From NCBI RefSeq assembly GCF_030813235.1, contig NZ_JAUSUB010000035.1, forward strand, positions 1-50,861: 50,861 nt of DNA, read 5' to 3'. The DNA is from Cytobacillus purgationiresistens. GTDB taxonomy: Bacteria > Bacillota > Bacilli > Bacillales > Cytobacillaceae. Of the stretch, positions 24,915 to 33,716 are shown one piece after another. A model generated the notes under the pieces. That model was not told the origin of the DNA and searched no databases. It worked only from the letters and a program-made list of their open reading frames with translations. A program made the translations under genes and the position numbers. Position 1 is the stretch's first letter, and each line of letters starts with the position of its first letter.

Positions 24915-25289
24915 ATGATGGGAATAGGGTTTATTATTTCAATGGTTGTCGCGGGGATTATCATGATGTTGATCATGATGGTTGTCATACCGATGGAAAG
25001 AAAATATATCGTCAGAAAATCAAATCGAAAAATCGATTTAAAGGCGTCAAAGATTCTATACCGGTGGAATGTCTTTGACACCATGTCTGTCTCTCTCGCT
25101 ATCTATACTATTATTTGTGTGCAAATTCTAAACTTGCTTGTTACAGGCGGTCAAACAATTGAAAACCCCTATGTACAATTCTTTACGAACCAGGGACAGG
25201 TATGGGTGATTGTAAGCTCAGCTTATTTAATCTCAAGATTATCTCTCGTACTTAAAGGGGTGAAGGAGTTCATAAAGGATGGCGATTAA
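24915..25289 (+). CDS. Small membrane protein of the ECF sigma module
   Basis: A 124-residue protein with three predicted transmembrane segments: residues 5-26 (Met/Ile/Val-rich, FIISMVVAGIIMMLIMMVVI), about 58-76, and about 92-112. A basic loop (RKYIVRKSNRKIDLKASK) follows the first helix. I recognise no family. It has AAAGGGGA 4-5 nt before the ATG and its end overlaps the sigma gene by 11 bp, so the two are coupled. It may be a sensor or anti-sigma component; this is inference from position only. Confidence 0.75.
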   Translation: MMGIGFIISMVVAGIIMMLIMMVVIPMERKYIVRKSNRKIDLKASKILYRWNVFDTMSVSLAIYTIICVQILNLLVTGGQTIENPYVQFFTNQGQVWVIVSSAYLISRLSLVLKGVKEFIKDGD

Positions 25290-25833
25290 CAAAGAGGAAG
25301 CAAACCTTCTGATGGAAGCCTTCCAGCAAGGAAATGATGAGGCATTTGGGAAGTTATATACATTAATTAAACCATCGTTATATGCTTTTTTATTTCGCTA
25401 TACTAGAGATGAACAAGGAAGTGCCGATTTGGTTCAGGACACATTTGTTAAACTCCATCGATATAAAAATCATTTCCAGTCTAGCAAAGGGCATGCAACG
25501 ACCTATATTTTTCAAATGGCCTACCATTTGATGATTACAAAAATAAACCGCAGAAAAAAAGCTATGAAGTTCATTCCGTTTCTTGTTCCTCAACCTAAAG
25601 AAACCATTGTCAGTCATGAAGAGAGAATCACGATTAGAGAGGCGCTCCTAAAGCTGCCCGGAGAACATAGAGCACTGATCCTGCTCAGCTATTACCATGA
25701 CATGCCTCAAAAAGAAATTGCAGAAATTATCGACATTCCTATAGGAACTGTAAAATCCAGACTGCATCATATTTTGAAAACATTAAGAAAGTTATTGGAG
25801 GATGATGAAGATGAACAAAGAAAGACGAAGTGA
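25279..25833 (+). CDS. ECF-type RNA polymerase sigma factor
   Basis: A 184-residue sigma-70 family factor with only regions 2 and 4. Region 2 includes LYAFLFRYTRDEQGSADLVQ and DTFVKLHRYKNHF (about 34-68); region 4 has the helix-turn-helix MPQKEIAEIIDIPIGTVKSRL (about 140-160) after LPGEHRALILLSYYH. There is no C-terminal sensing domain, so control must come from partner proteins; both neighbours are small membrane proteins. It resembles the YlaC-like group in length, but I cannot name the subgroup. Confidence 0.92.
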   Translation: MAINKEEANLLMEAFQQGNDEAFGKLYTLIKPSLYAFLFRYTRDEQGSADLVQDTFVKLHRYKNHFQSSKGHATTYIFQMAYHLMITKINRRKKAMKFIPFLVPQPKETIVSHEERITIREALLKLPGEHRALILLSYYHDMPQKEIAEIIDIPIGTVKSRLHHILKTLRKLLEDDEDEQRKTK

Positions 25834-26056
25834 GGTCGATCCGCTCCTAAAATGGCATTTAGACACAGATCATATAGACATACCTGACATCCCTTTAAAA
25901 AGAAGCCGGTTCCAGCGATTCATGCGTTACTTAGCTTCACCCGCTGTTAATCCATTTGAGATTTATGTCACTCATACCGGGAGCTTATCTTTGATCGCCT
26001 TCACCCCCATTTTAATAGCTGCCATTTTTACTGTCATTCAATTATTTATTGTTTGA
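25811..26056 (+). CDS. Small single-helix membrane protein, possible anti-sigma factor
   Basis: An 81-residue protein: a soluble N-terminus with SEVDPLLKWHLDTDHIDIPD and a basic patch KRSRFQRFMRYL, then one C-terminal transmembrane helix (SLSLIAFTPILIAAIFTVIQ). It overlaps the sigma gene by 23 bp. I chose the ATG at 25811, 9 nt after GGAGG; two ATGs at 25802 and 25805 are too near the site. Cytoplasmic N-terminus plus one membrane helix is the general plan of anti-sigma factors, but there is no zinc-binding HxxxCxxC motif. Confidence 0.75.
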   Translation: MNKERRSEVDPLLKWHLDTDHIDIPDIPLKRSRFQRFMRYLASPAVNPFEIYVTHTGSLSLIAFTPILIAAIFTVIQLFIV

Positions 26057-26065
26057 TAAATAGTT

Positions 26066-26396
26066 AGGAGGTGTTCGATTTAAGTGGTGAAACACTCCCT
26101 TTATGAGTTTGAGCTCTTTTTTATTTGGTTTTAGTATTAACCTTTGTATTTTCCATTTACTCAACAGTAAAAAAAAGAGAATGAACTAATCCGCCTTAGC
26201 TGCTGTACTTGCCATACTCATTCCCATTATGATGTTAATGAAAACTGCTGAAAGAACGGAAGGAAACGAATGGGATTATTTCATCATGACAAAACGGGGA
26301 GATGTATGCTGTTTTTTTTTCTCTGCACTATATTTATTATTTTGGTGCGGACAGCTTCTGTTTTGGCATCAATACAACAAAAATAGAAGTAAATAA
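26066..26396 (+). pseudogene. Broken small membrane-protein gene, end of the ECF sigma module
   Basis: AGGAGG (26066-26071) precedes GTG codons at 26084 and 26087, which begin VKHSLYEFELFF. A six-T run at 26117-26122 then puts the frame into a stop; moving by one base gives LFGFSINLCIFHLLNSKKKR, an in-frame TAA at 26187, and 68 more codons in the same frame (LAAVLAILIPIMMLMKTAER, later FFFSALYLLFWCGQLLFWHQ) to the stop at 26394. Two lesions therefore split a protein of about 103 residues with three membrane helices. Sequencing error in the T run is possible; the TAA needs a separate change. Confidence 0.7.
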
Positions 26397-26432
26397 AAAA
26401 CCCTCTGTTTCACATGAAACAGAGGGTTTAAT
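26397..26432. terminator. Bidirectional terminator between ECF module and murF
   Basis: CCCTCTGTTTCA and TGAAACAGAGGG (26401-26426) form a near-perfect palindrome, with TTTAATTT after it on the plus strand and TTTTTTATTT after it on the minus strand. It serves both convergent units. The remaining 26433-26550 is A/T-rich without a gene. Confidence 0.9.
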
Positions 26433-26550
26433 TTGATAGTACAGTTAGTTATTATTATTTTTCCTAAATAACTATTAGCAAATGTATAACCAGTTAATTC
26501 AGTTGAAAAAACTATTTTAAGATATTTAGAAAATAATTCTGTTAGATCTA

Positions 26551-27924
26551 TTATTGCAAACCTGATACAACATCTTCTAGTTTGATACTTCTTGACGCTT
26601 TTACCAATACAATCGTCTCATCATCCACATGATTTTTTAATTCGTTAATCAATGGCTCTTTATCGTCAAAAGCAAATACCTTCTCAGCAGGGAGAACTTG
26701 TTTCGCCCCATCTGCGATAAACGCACCTAATCTTCCAAATGTAAACACTGCATCGATGTTCTCACCACAGATGGACTTTCCGATATCAAAGTGATACTTT
26801 TCCTCATCTGGGCCAAGTTCTAACATATCCCCCAACACTAGGATTTTATTTTTATATCCTGGGAGGTTTGCGAGTAATTCAATGGATGCTTGTGTTGAGG
26901 TTGGACTAGCATTATATGCATCATTTATTATCTTTTCTCCGTGCTTACCTTGTAAAATTTCCATCCTCATGTTTGTCAGTCTCACTTTCGCTAATCCTGC
27001 TTTTATGTCCTCAAAAGGTACATTATAGTGAATGGCTGCCATCATTGCAGATAGCGCATTCAACACATTATGCGTACCTAATACAGGTAAGAAAAACTCC
27101 ACATCAGATAGGTTGATTTTATATGTGCTCCCGCTATCCTCCTGAATGATATCTAGTGGATAAATATCATTCAATCTTGTTCTTCCGAAGGTTTTCTTTG
27201 TCGCAGAACTGATATACGCTTCGAGTTTATTATGCAGTAACGGCTCGTCGCCTAGATAAATAATTAAGCCATCATCTGTAAGACCATTGATAATCTCAAG
27301 CTTTGCCTCAGCTATCGCTTCCTTGGAACCTAAATCTTGCAGATGTGCTTCTCCGATATTCGTTATGATGACTACCTCTGGACGAGCTAAACGCGTAAGG
27401 AAATCAATTTCACCCTTGCTGCTCATACCCATTTCCAAAACGGCAATTTCCGTTGTTTCTTCTAGACTAAGAATAGTTAACGGGAGGCCCATATGGTTGT
27501 TGTAATTCCCCTCTGTCTTTTGCACCTTATAGCGCTGAGCAAGAAGGTTTGTCGTCATATCCTTTGTAGTTGTTTTACCATTACTTCCTGTAATTCCAAC
27601 TACTTTTACATTTAACTCATTTCTATAACTTCTTGAAAGTTCCTGAAGGCCAATCAATGTATCTTCTACCACTAAGATCGGTAAATGCAAAGGCGGATTA
27701 GGCACATCCTTTTGCCATAACGCGGCACCAGCGCCTTTTTTAATCGCATCTTCCACAAAGCGATGGCCATCGGAATTCTGTCCTTTAAACGGAATAAACA
27801 ACTGGCCCTTTTCAATTTTTCTTGTATCAATGCTCGCCCCAGCAATTTGCAGATCAGCAAATGAAGAAATATCATTCTCGACTTTAATCATTTCCGCAAT
27901 TTCTTTTAGGGTTTTTCTTATCAT
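26551..27924 (-). CDS. murF: UDP-N-acetylmuramoyl-tripeptide--D-alanyl-D-alanine ligase
   Basis: A 457-residue Mur ligase that adds D-Ala-D-Ala to the UDP-MurNAc tripeptide, the last cytoplasmic step of the peptidoglycan precursor. The ATP site is VVGITGSNGKTTTKDM (about 109-124); the central domain has NNHMGLPLTIL and EMGMSSKGEIDFL; the C-terminal domain includes LVLGDMLELGPDE. It follows ddl by 98 bp, so substrate supply and use are linked. AGGAGG lies 7 nt before the ATG. Confidence 0.97.
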   Translation of the reverse strand: MIRKTLKEIAEMIKVENDISSFADLQIAGASIDTRKIEKGQLFIPFKGQNSDGHRFVEDAIKKGAGAALWQKDVPNPPLHLPILVVEDTLIGLQELSRSYRNELNVKVVGITGSNGKTTTKDMTTNLLAQRYKVQKTEGNYNNHMGLPLTILSLEETTEIAVLEMGMSSKGEIDFLTRLARPEVVIITNIGEAHLQDLGSKEAIAEAKLEIINGLTDDGLIIYLGDEPLLHNKLEAYISSATKKTFGRTRLNDIYPLDIIQEDSGSTYKINLSDVEFFLPVLGTHNVLNALSAMMAAIHYNVPFEDIKAGLAKVRLTNMRMEILQGKHGEKIINDAYNASPTSTQASIELLANLPGYKNKILVLGDMLELGPDEEKYHFDIGKSICGENIDAVFTFGRLGAFIADGAKQVLPAEKVFAFDDKEPLINELKNHVDDETIVLVKASRSIKLEDVVSGLQ

Positions 27925-28022
27925 CAGCCTGCCTCCTATTCTGACAGATGCATGCAGTCTCGCATGCTTTTCCTATCTTATATGTACATCGCAGGAACAC
28001 GGCAATGATGCCGTGTTCAGCA

Positions 28023-29102
28023 TTACATAGTATGCTTAATCTGCTGTTTCTCTTGATGTCTTTCGATCGCCAAGTTTACAAGACGCTCAATTAATTCAGG
28101 GTACTCTACGCCAGTATGCTTCCATAAAAGCGGGAACATGCTAAACGGCGTGAAGCCTGGCATTGTATTCACTTCATTAATATAAAATTCACCTTCATGT
28201 GTTAAGAAGAAATCCGCTCTCACCAAGCCTGAACAATCCAGGGCTTTATATGCAGTTATCGCCATATCCTTTAACGTCTCATACTGATTCGTTGTCATTT
28301 CTGCAGGAATTATAAGCGAAGTCTCGCCATCCTGGTATTTTGCTTTATAGTCATAGAAGGCTTTATCCTTAGGAACAATTTCACCAGCTACTGAGCATTC
28401 TGGATAATCATTTCCAAGTACTCCTGTTTCAATTTCTCTTGCGGTGACACCCTCTTCAATAATAATTTTCCGATCGAAAATGAATGCTTCTTTAAATGCT
28501 TCCTCCAGCTCTGCGCGGTTCGAGCATTTACTGATTCCTACGCTAGATCCTAAATTGGCAGGCTTTACAAAGCAAGGGTACCCAATTTCATCTTCAACCT
28601 TGTGATAGGCTTCTTCTTTCGCTTTTTCCCATTCATTTCTAATAAACCAAACATAATTGACTTGGGAAAGCCCAGCTTGAGCAAAGATGTTTTTCATAAT
28701 GACTTTATCCATCCCAGCAGAAGAAGCAAGAACACCATTTCCTACATACGGTAAATTCAACAATTCAAGCATGCCTTGGACTGTACCATCTTCCCCATTC
28801 GGTCCATGCAATAACGGAAAAATGACGTCAAAAGGTCCTTGATTTTCTGATGACTGAAATAATGTTGGGGCTAATGCCATTGGAGACAATGCGTTCCCTT
28901 CAGCAAAAGCAAGCTCCTTCACGTTTTCCACAGGTCCATTTAATTGGGCACCTTTTACCCATTGTCCTTCTTCTGTTATATAGATCGGGTAAATATCAAA
29001 TTTATCAGGATTTAACGCTTTAATCACGGCTAATGCTGTTTGCATTGACACATGATGTTCTGCGGATTTACCACCATATAATAAACCAATTTTAATTGTC
29101 AT
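28023..29102 (-). CDS. ddl: D-alanine--D-alanine ligase
   Basis: A 359-residue ATP-grasp ligase joining two D-alanines. The N-terminal [16 protein letters not shown] binds the first D-Ala; the central [13 protein letters not shown] and the omega-loop [13 protein letters not shown] (tyrosine, as in D-Ala-D-Ala rather than lactate ligases) are present; the C-terminal [15 protein letters not shown] closes the metal site. GGAGG lies 9 nt before the ATG. First gene of the ddl-murF unit, fed by Alr. Confidence 0.97.
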   Translation of the reverse strand: MTIKIGLLYGGKSAEHHVSMQTALAVIKALNPDKFDIYPIYITEEGQWVKGAQLNGPVENVKELAFAEGNALSPMALAPTLFQSSENQGPFDVIFPLLHGPNGEDGTVQGMLELLNLPYVGNGVLASSAGMDKVIMKNIFAQAGLSQVNYVWFIRNEWEKAKEEAYHKVEDEIGYPCFVKPANLGSSVGISKCSNRAELEEAFKEAFIFDRKIIIEEGVTAREIETGVLGNDYPECSVAGEIVPKDKAFYDYKAKYQDGETSLIIPAEMTTNQYETLKDMAITAYKALDCSGLVRADFFLTHEGEFYINEVNTMPGFTPFSMFPLLWKHTGVEYPELIERLVNLAIERHQEKQQIKHTM

Positions 29103-29136
29103 GTTAAAGAACCTCCATTTTTACTCACATGATATC

Positions 29137-29167
29137 ATTTTACCACTTTCTAAATTAAGAAAGTCAA
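29137..29167 (-). promoter_or_regulatory. Candidate sigma-A promoter of ddl-murF
   Basis: On the minus strand TTGACT (29162-29167) and TAAAAT (29137-29142), with a rather long 19-nt spacer that contains an inverted repeat (TTTCTTAATTTAGAAA). The stretch 29168-29473 shows no gene. Confidence 0.5.
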
Positions 29168-29473
29168 TGATTCACCATTCTTTGACGAGGATTTTTTTGG
29201 TTATTGCATATGCTATATGTATGAAAAAAATAATAAAAGGAAGCTTCTTTCATTAAAATTAGCCCATTTAAAAATCCGTCCGATTTATCTTTACATTCTT
29301 AAGAATGCTTCATACCATTATTATACTTTCTTTCTCTCGACCTACAATTAATATTATGTTACAAAAGCTCTAGTTTTCTATTACAATCGCATTTCTTAGA
29401 CCATTTTCCCTATTTAATCAAAGATATCTGAATTAAGTAAGTTATTTCACTATTATAGATTCTCTTCAACGGG

Positions 29474-29502
29474 TTAACATTTTACTGGGTGTGCGTTATA
29501 AT
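29474..29502 (+). promoter_or_regulatory. Sigma-A promoter of the decayed symporter gene
   Basis: TTAACA (29474-29479), 17 nt, TATAAT (29497-29502). It remains intact although the gene it served is broken. Confidence 0.65.
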
Positions 29503-29530
29503 CCTCCTAATAAATACAAATATTTTTCTC

Positions 29531-29808
29531 AGGAGGATAACAAGAAGAAATTTGGGTTACTTCCTAGAATCATATTAGCAATCCTTTTAGGTATTTTAAT
29601 AGGCTCTTTCGCTTCTGAAGAGATTATAAGAGTGTTTTCTACTTTTAACGGATTATTCGGAAGCTTCCTCGGCTTTGTCATACCATTAATTATTATTGGT
29701 TTCATTGCACCAGGAATCGGCACTATGGGCAGAGGTGCCGGCAAGCTGTTAACAGGCCCAAGCCAAAGGTCTTCTAAAGGAAATTCTGCTAAAAGGATTA
29801 AGACTTAA
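29531..29808 (+). pseudogene. N-terminal remnant of a dicarboxylate/amino acid:cation symporter (DAACS family)
   Basis: From 29542 the frame reads KKKFGLLPRIILAILLGILI and FNGLFGSFLGFVIPLIIIGF then APGIGTMGRGAGKLL, the first two membrane segments of a SstT/GltT-like symporter. It stops after about 89 codons; the family is around 400 residues. AGGAGG sits at 29531-29536, but the codon where ATG is expected is AAG (29542 or 29545), so the start codon appears lost. The only upstream in-frame start, GTG at 29491, lies inside the promoter. The last 20 or so residues (GPSQRSSKGNSAKRIKT) are unlike the family. Confidence 0.75.
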
Positions 29809-29854
29809 ATATCTTCAAACTGAATAATCGCACAACCCGTCATTATAGAAATAA

Positions 29855-29887
29855 GAAAAAAGAAAGTTGCAGAAATACACAACTTTC
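29855..29887 (-). terminator. Terminator after the SulP gene
   Basis: On the minus strand GAAAGTTG pairs with CAACTTTC, followed by TTTTTTCTTA. Confidence 0.8.
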
Positions 29888-29891
29888 CTTT

Positions 29892-31358
29892 CTATTGCCC
29901 TGAAGCCTTAGCATCCGGGTTTCCATGAATGGAAAGACGCTTCATCAATCGAGAGCTGGATTCATTTAATCCAGTCAAGCTGACGAAAATCCCGTTTTCA
30001 CCAAGCTTTAATACGATTTTATCTATCGCGGCAACTGCCGAATCATCCCAAATATGGGCCTGTGTAAAATCAATTTCAACTATCTTAACGTTTTCGTTCA
30101 AATCAATTAAAGTGTTGAGCCGATCAATTGAGGCAAAAAACACTTGTCCTTTTATCGCATAAACCCTTTTTCCATCAGATAGATGTGTGGTGACTTGGAC
30201 CTTGGATATTTTTGCTACAAAGAAAAGTGCGCTAAGAATGACACCAGCCAGCACTCCTTTTGAAAGGTCATGTGTAACAACGGTTGTTATTGTAGTGGTT
30301 ACCATGACAATCGAATCTGTCAGCGGTGCTTTAGGCAGATCTTTAATAGATCGCCAATCGAATGTGCCAATACATACCATAATCATTACGCCAACCAGGG
30401 CGGCCATCGGAATCTGGACAACAATATCCCCTAATACAAGGATTAAGAACATGAGAAACATCCCTGCTACAAGAGCGGATAGTCTGCCTCTTCCACCGGA
30501 TTTAACATTGATAACTGATTGTCCGATCATCGCACAGCCAGCCATACCTCCGAAAAATCCTGTAATGATATTGGCTATTCCTTGCCCCCGGCTTTCACGA
30601 TTTTTGTCGCTGGCAGTATCAGTCATGTCATCTATTATGGAAGCTGTCATCAATGATTCTAATAATCCTACAATTGCCAGCGCTATAGAGTATGGAAAGA
30701 TAATCTTTAATGTTTCAAGGTTAAAAGGAACGTCCGGGATGAAAAATGATGGCAGAGATGATGTGATCGCACCCATATCTCCTACTGCCCTTACATCACT
30801 CTTGGTCATGAGAGCAATGACAGTTATTACTATAATCGCCACTAGGGGTGAAGGAACAGCTTTCGTAACCTTCGGGAATAAATAAATAATTGCTAATGCA
30901 CCCGCTACCATTGCATACATTGCCCAAGTTGCATCAACGAATTGATCTAGCTGAGCCATAAAGATTAAAATCGCTAATGCGTTGACGAAGCCAGTCATTA
31001 CTGACCTTGGAATGAATCTCATAAACCTTGCTAATTTGAATACACCAAATAAGATTTGCAGAATTCCAGTCAAAATGGTCGCTGCAAATAAATACTGCAA
31101 TCCGTGGTCCGCCACTAATGTGACCATCAGCAGAGCCATTGCACCTGTTGCAGCAGAAATCATACCCGGCCTTCCGCCAACGATTGCAATGGTTACGGCA
31201 ATACAAAATGATGCGTACAGCCCTACCATCGGATCAACACCAGCAATAATTGAAAAAGCAATTGCTTCAGGAATAAGCGCCAACGCCACTACGATACCTG
31301 CAAGCACATCACCTCTCACATTGCCAAACCACTGTTCTTTTGTTGTTAATACTCGCAA
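29892..31358 (-). CDS. SulP family anion transporter with STAS domain
   Basis: A 488-residue membrane transporter. The N-terminal [20 protein letters not shown] is the SulP signature, followed by ten or more membrane helices to about residue 390, and a C-terminal STAS domain (about 395-480: [20 protein letters not shown]). Substrate may be sulfate, bicarbonate or another anion; sequence alone does not decide. The start is TTG with GAGGTG 5 nt upstream. B. subtilis YbaR is a relative. It is a single-gene unit. Confidence 0.9.
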   Translation of the reverse strand: MRVLTTKEQWFGNVRGDVLAGIVVALALIPEAIAFSIIAGVDPMVGLYASFCIAVTIAIVGGRPGMISAATGAMALLMVTLVADHGLQYLFAATILTGILQILFGVFKLARFMRFIPRSVMTGFVNALAILIFMAQLDQFVDATWAMYAMVAGALAIIYLFPKVTKAVPSPLVAIIVITVIALMTKSDVRAVGDMGAITSSLPSFFIPDVPFNLETLKIIFPYSIALAIVGLLESLMTASIIDDMTDTASDKNRESRGQGIANIITGFFGGMAGCAMIGQSVINVKSGGRGRLSALVAGMFLMFLILVLGDIVVQIPMAALVGVMIMVCIGTFDWRSIKDLPKAPLTDSIVMVTTTITTVVTHDLSKGVLAGVILSALFFVAKISKVQVTTHLSDGKRVYAIKGQVFFASIDRLNTLIDLNENVKIVEIDFTQAHIWDDSAVAAIDKIVLKLGENGIFVSLTGLNESSSRLMKRLSIHGNPDAKASGQ

Positions 31359-31627
31359 ACCAACACCTCTTTTTTAATAAAAAATGACTTTGAACTCTCA
31401 TCAAAGCCAGGGCCGTCAAAAACATATAAAATCATACCACATACTCTAGGGTAAGCAATAGCAATTTTTAGTAAATCTATTCTCTCCATGTAAAATGATT
31501 TCTTTAAGCGATATGAAAAAAGAAGCAACCCTAAAATGATGAAGAATCATTATGGGTACCTCTTCCTTGGTTAGCTATGATAAGAAAATAAACATAGAAA
31601 GATTAAAAGTAGACTCCAGCTTACTTT

Positions 31628-31775
31628 GATTACCTTTTTGACGGGATCTAATCGGTTTCGGCAGCTGTTTCCATGATTGATTACCTTTTCGATAAGCATC
31701 TAATTAGTTTGGGAAGCTAACTTCTCGGTAGATTCCCTAATTAGATAAGCATCTTATCCTCTTAGGAATCTCACA
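31628..31775. repeat. Degenerate tandem repeat, period 51-52 bp, about three copies
   Basis: Copies begin at 31628 (GATTACCTTTTTGACGGGAT), 31679 (GATTACCTTTTCGATAAGCA) and 31731 (GATTCCCTAATTAGATAAGC), each followed by an ATCTAAT-like or ATCTTAT-like segment. Steps are 51 and 52 bp. It lies in the 31359-31855 gap, which otherwise has no gene I can support. The sequence is unrelated to the array at 19604-20520 but has the same period. Confidence 0.65.
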
Positions 31776-31802
31776 CTTTTGTATTTCGCTCTTTGATTGC
31801 AC

Positions 31803-31833
31803 AGAAACTGCCACAATCTCGATGATTGTGGCA
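31803..31833 (-). terminator. Terminator after the glyoxalase-fold gene
   Basis: TGCCACAATC and GATTGTGGCA form a perfect 10-bp stem with a 5-nt loop; on the minus strand only GTTTCTG follows, so the U-tract is poor. Confidence 0.6.
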
Positions 31834-31855
31834 AAGTATACGCTCAGGAAAATCG

Positions 31856-32239
31856 TTAACCTATTGGTGAGCATATTTCTATATAATGTCCATCTGGATC
31901 AGATACGTAAGCAACTTTTTGTCCCCAAGGCTTTTCTGTCGGTTCAAGCAGCACTGGGACTTCCGCTTTACGTAGTTTTTCAACTGTTTCTTCTACTGCC
32001 TCAGTTACAAAGCCAAGCTCAAATGTTTGCTCTTTTCTAATTCCATCAGGGATCGGCAGGTTTGTTACTTCTCTTCCCCCTTCTCTTGTATTAAAGGAAA
32101 GCACTGTATTGCCAGTATCATATTCAATATAAGTATCAAATTCATTGCGAAGCTTAAGTCCTAATAGCTCTCCATAGAAATGCTTGGTCTTATCTAAATC
32201 TTCTGCATATAGGATGACATAGCCCATTTTCAAATCCAA
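31856..32239 (-). CDS. VOC (glyoxalase/bleomycin-resistance fold) protein
   Basis: A 127-residue single vicinal-oxygen-chelate domain protein with two beta-alpha-beta-beta-beta halves. The first half reads GYVILYAEDLDKTKHFYGEL, the second LGFVTEAVEETVEKLRKAEV; the C-terminus KVAYVSDPDGHYIEIC contains the usual metal-ligand glutamate. Function may be lyase, dioxygenase or antibiotic binding; the sequence does not tell. The start is TTG 7 nt after AAAGGAAG. Single-gene unit. Confidence 0.85.
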   Translation of the reverse strand: MDLKMGYVILYAEDLDKTKHFYGELLGLKLRNEFDTYIEYDTGNTVLSFNTREGGREVTNLPIPDGIRKEQTFELGFVTEAVEETVEKLRKAEVPVLLEPTEKPWGQKVAYVSDPDGHYIEICSPIG

Positions 32240-32384
32240 TTTTTATCTTCCTTTCACTTTATCGCTCTTATGATGAAGCTATGAGATTTTACATCAAGAT
32301 AATTTTTCGCCATGATTTTTTGTGCAATTCCACTAGTTTTTCCTCATACTATTGTAAAATCTTCAATGAGTGGAGGAAGCCTAG

Positions 32385-32993
32385 CTAGCTGCAATGCTCC
32401 AAACAGGCTTCTACAACCAAGTCCGTTTTTCCGTTCTCTATTTGAACAATAGTTAAGCTCGTACCTTCTACAAATGGCGGTGCCCAAATATGGTCAATTG
32501 TTTTTTGGCGGCACAATAGATACAGCGCCTTAATCACTACTCCGTGGGTGACAACTAAAACATGGCCATTTGGTTGAGATTTTTCTATATCATGGAGGAA
32601 TTGTCCGATTCGATCTACTACATCTTGAAAGCGTTCACCAGCATGATTTTCATATGTATTCGGCTGATTCCAATATGCATCATGCTGTGCTGGATAGAGT
32701 GCCTTGATTTCATCAGCCGTTTTCCCCTGCCATTCTCCTAAGGCGATTTCCAACAGACGCTCATCCGTTTCAACCTTATTATCCGCGTCACCCATGATCA
32801 GTTTGGTTGTATCCATCGTGCGTTTGCTTGGAGAAGAGATCACTCTGGAAAAGTGAATATCTTTCAATCTTTTTCCTAATAAAAGCGCTCGTTCTTTTCC
32901 CTTTTCAGTTAAACCAGAATCAAGCCGCCCCTGCATTCTCTTTTCTTTATTCCATTCTGTCTCCCCGTGTCTTGTGATATATAAAGTAAGCAT
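32385..32993 (-). CDS. Histidine phosphatase (phosphoglycerate mutase-like), end of cobalamin operon
   Basis: A 202-residue branch 1 histidine phosphatase. The RHGETEWN motif (residues 8-15) holds the phospho-accepting His9; the second catalytic histidine is in VVTHGVVIKAL near 150. It follows cblS by 9 bp with AGGAGG 6 nt before the ATG, so it belongs to the operon. It may dephosphorylate alpha-ribazole phosphate or adenosylcobalamin phosphate like CobC. A second such enzyme is encoded at 35180-35815, so either may be the true CobC. Confidence 0.88.
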   Translation of the reverse strand: MLTLYITRHGETEWNKEKRMQGRLDSGLTEKGKERALLLGKRLKDIHFSRVISSPSKRTMDTTKLIMGDADNKVETDERLLEIALGEWQGKTADEIKALYPAQHDAYWNQPNTYENHAGERFQDVVDRIGQFLHDIEKSQPNGHVLVVTHGVVIKALYLLCRQKTIDHIWAPPFVEGTSLTIVQIENGKTDLVVEACLEHCS

Positions 32994-33002
32994 CTGAACC
33001 TC

Positions 33003-33716
33003 CTAATAAATAAGCTTGTGGAAAAAGCGGCCGGTAGCCGCTTGCAGCTCTTCCTGCTTCTCATGTCCAAATACAGCAATAAAGCAAGTCGCTGGTCCAG
33101 ATGATTGATGTAAATCAAGTTCACTTGAGACGGAGTCATCTCTAAACGTTCGATTGGAAAATAACGTGTTTAATTCAATCAATATCCCTTTCGAACCAAC
33201 TGGCAACAATACAACATCATTCATCTGGCATATTTGTTTAAATAATGATAACGGTACGGCTTCCTCTTCTCTTTCCACCAGTTCTTGACCCACGAGCGGT
33301 GTTCCGATGACCGCGATATTTAGCTGATTAGAAAACTTAATTGCTCCAGTGTAATGTGTTGGCTTCATTCTTCCCATGACTGTGAGGCCCACTGCAGACT
33401 GATCGAGTGAAAAGTTACTCTCCGTACTTCCGGTGAGGGGGACCTCACTCATGTCTAGTTCTGAACACCCTTTAGCAATTCCATTGGTCAGCGCTTGCCA
33501 AGCTTCCTCCCCACAGAAATTTTGCAAGGTCACTGCAAAGGGTTTCGCTCCAGCAGCCATACACTCCATCACCGCTACCCTAAACGCATAGTAAGCGACC
33601 ATTTCATAAGGCACTTGAACAAAGTCTTCTGCCTTTAAACCAATCCCACCGCTGTTGTCGCTAGCTATGACGATTGATTCTTCTGAAGTAAATGGAATGG
33701 TAATAATGTCTCTCAT
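33003..33716 (-). CDS. cblS: Alpha-ribazole kinase CblS
   Basis: A 237-residue ATP-binding protein of the AIR synthase/PurM-like superfamily, N-terminal half only (SIVIASDNSGGIGLK, then VAVMECMAAGAKPFAVTLQN). Established knowledge from Listeria and Geobacillus work: CblS phosphorylates alpha-ribazole, made available by CblT, to alpha-ribazole phosphate, bypassing CobT. Its ATG overlaps the stop of cblT (4 bp), the same pairing as known systems. No cobT is seen in this operon, which supports the bypass. I did not verify active-site residues. Confidence 0.85.
   Translation of the reverse strand: MRDIITIPFTSEESIVIASDNSGGIGLKAEDFVQVPYEMVAYYAFRVAVMECMAAGAKPFAVTLQNFCGEEAWQALTNGIAKGCSELDMSEVPLTGSTESNFSLDQSAVGLTVMGRMKPTHYTGAIKFSNQLNIAVIGTPLVGQELVEREEEAVPLSLFKQICQMNDVVLLPVGSKGILIELNTLFSNRTFRDDSVSSELDLHQSSGPATCFIAVFGHEKQEELQAATGRFFHKLIY

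Noticed and set aside
31346..31528. Minus-strand 60-codon open frame upstream of the SulP gene
   Set aside because: No ribosome binding site, overlaps the SulP start and reads into the non-coding gap.
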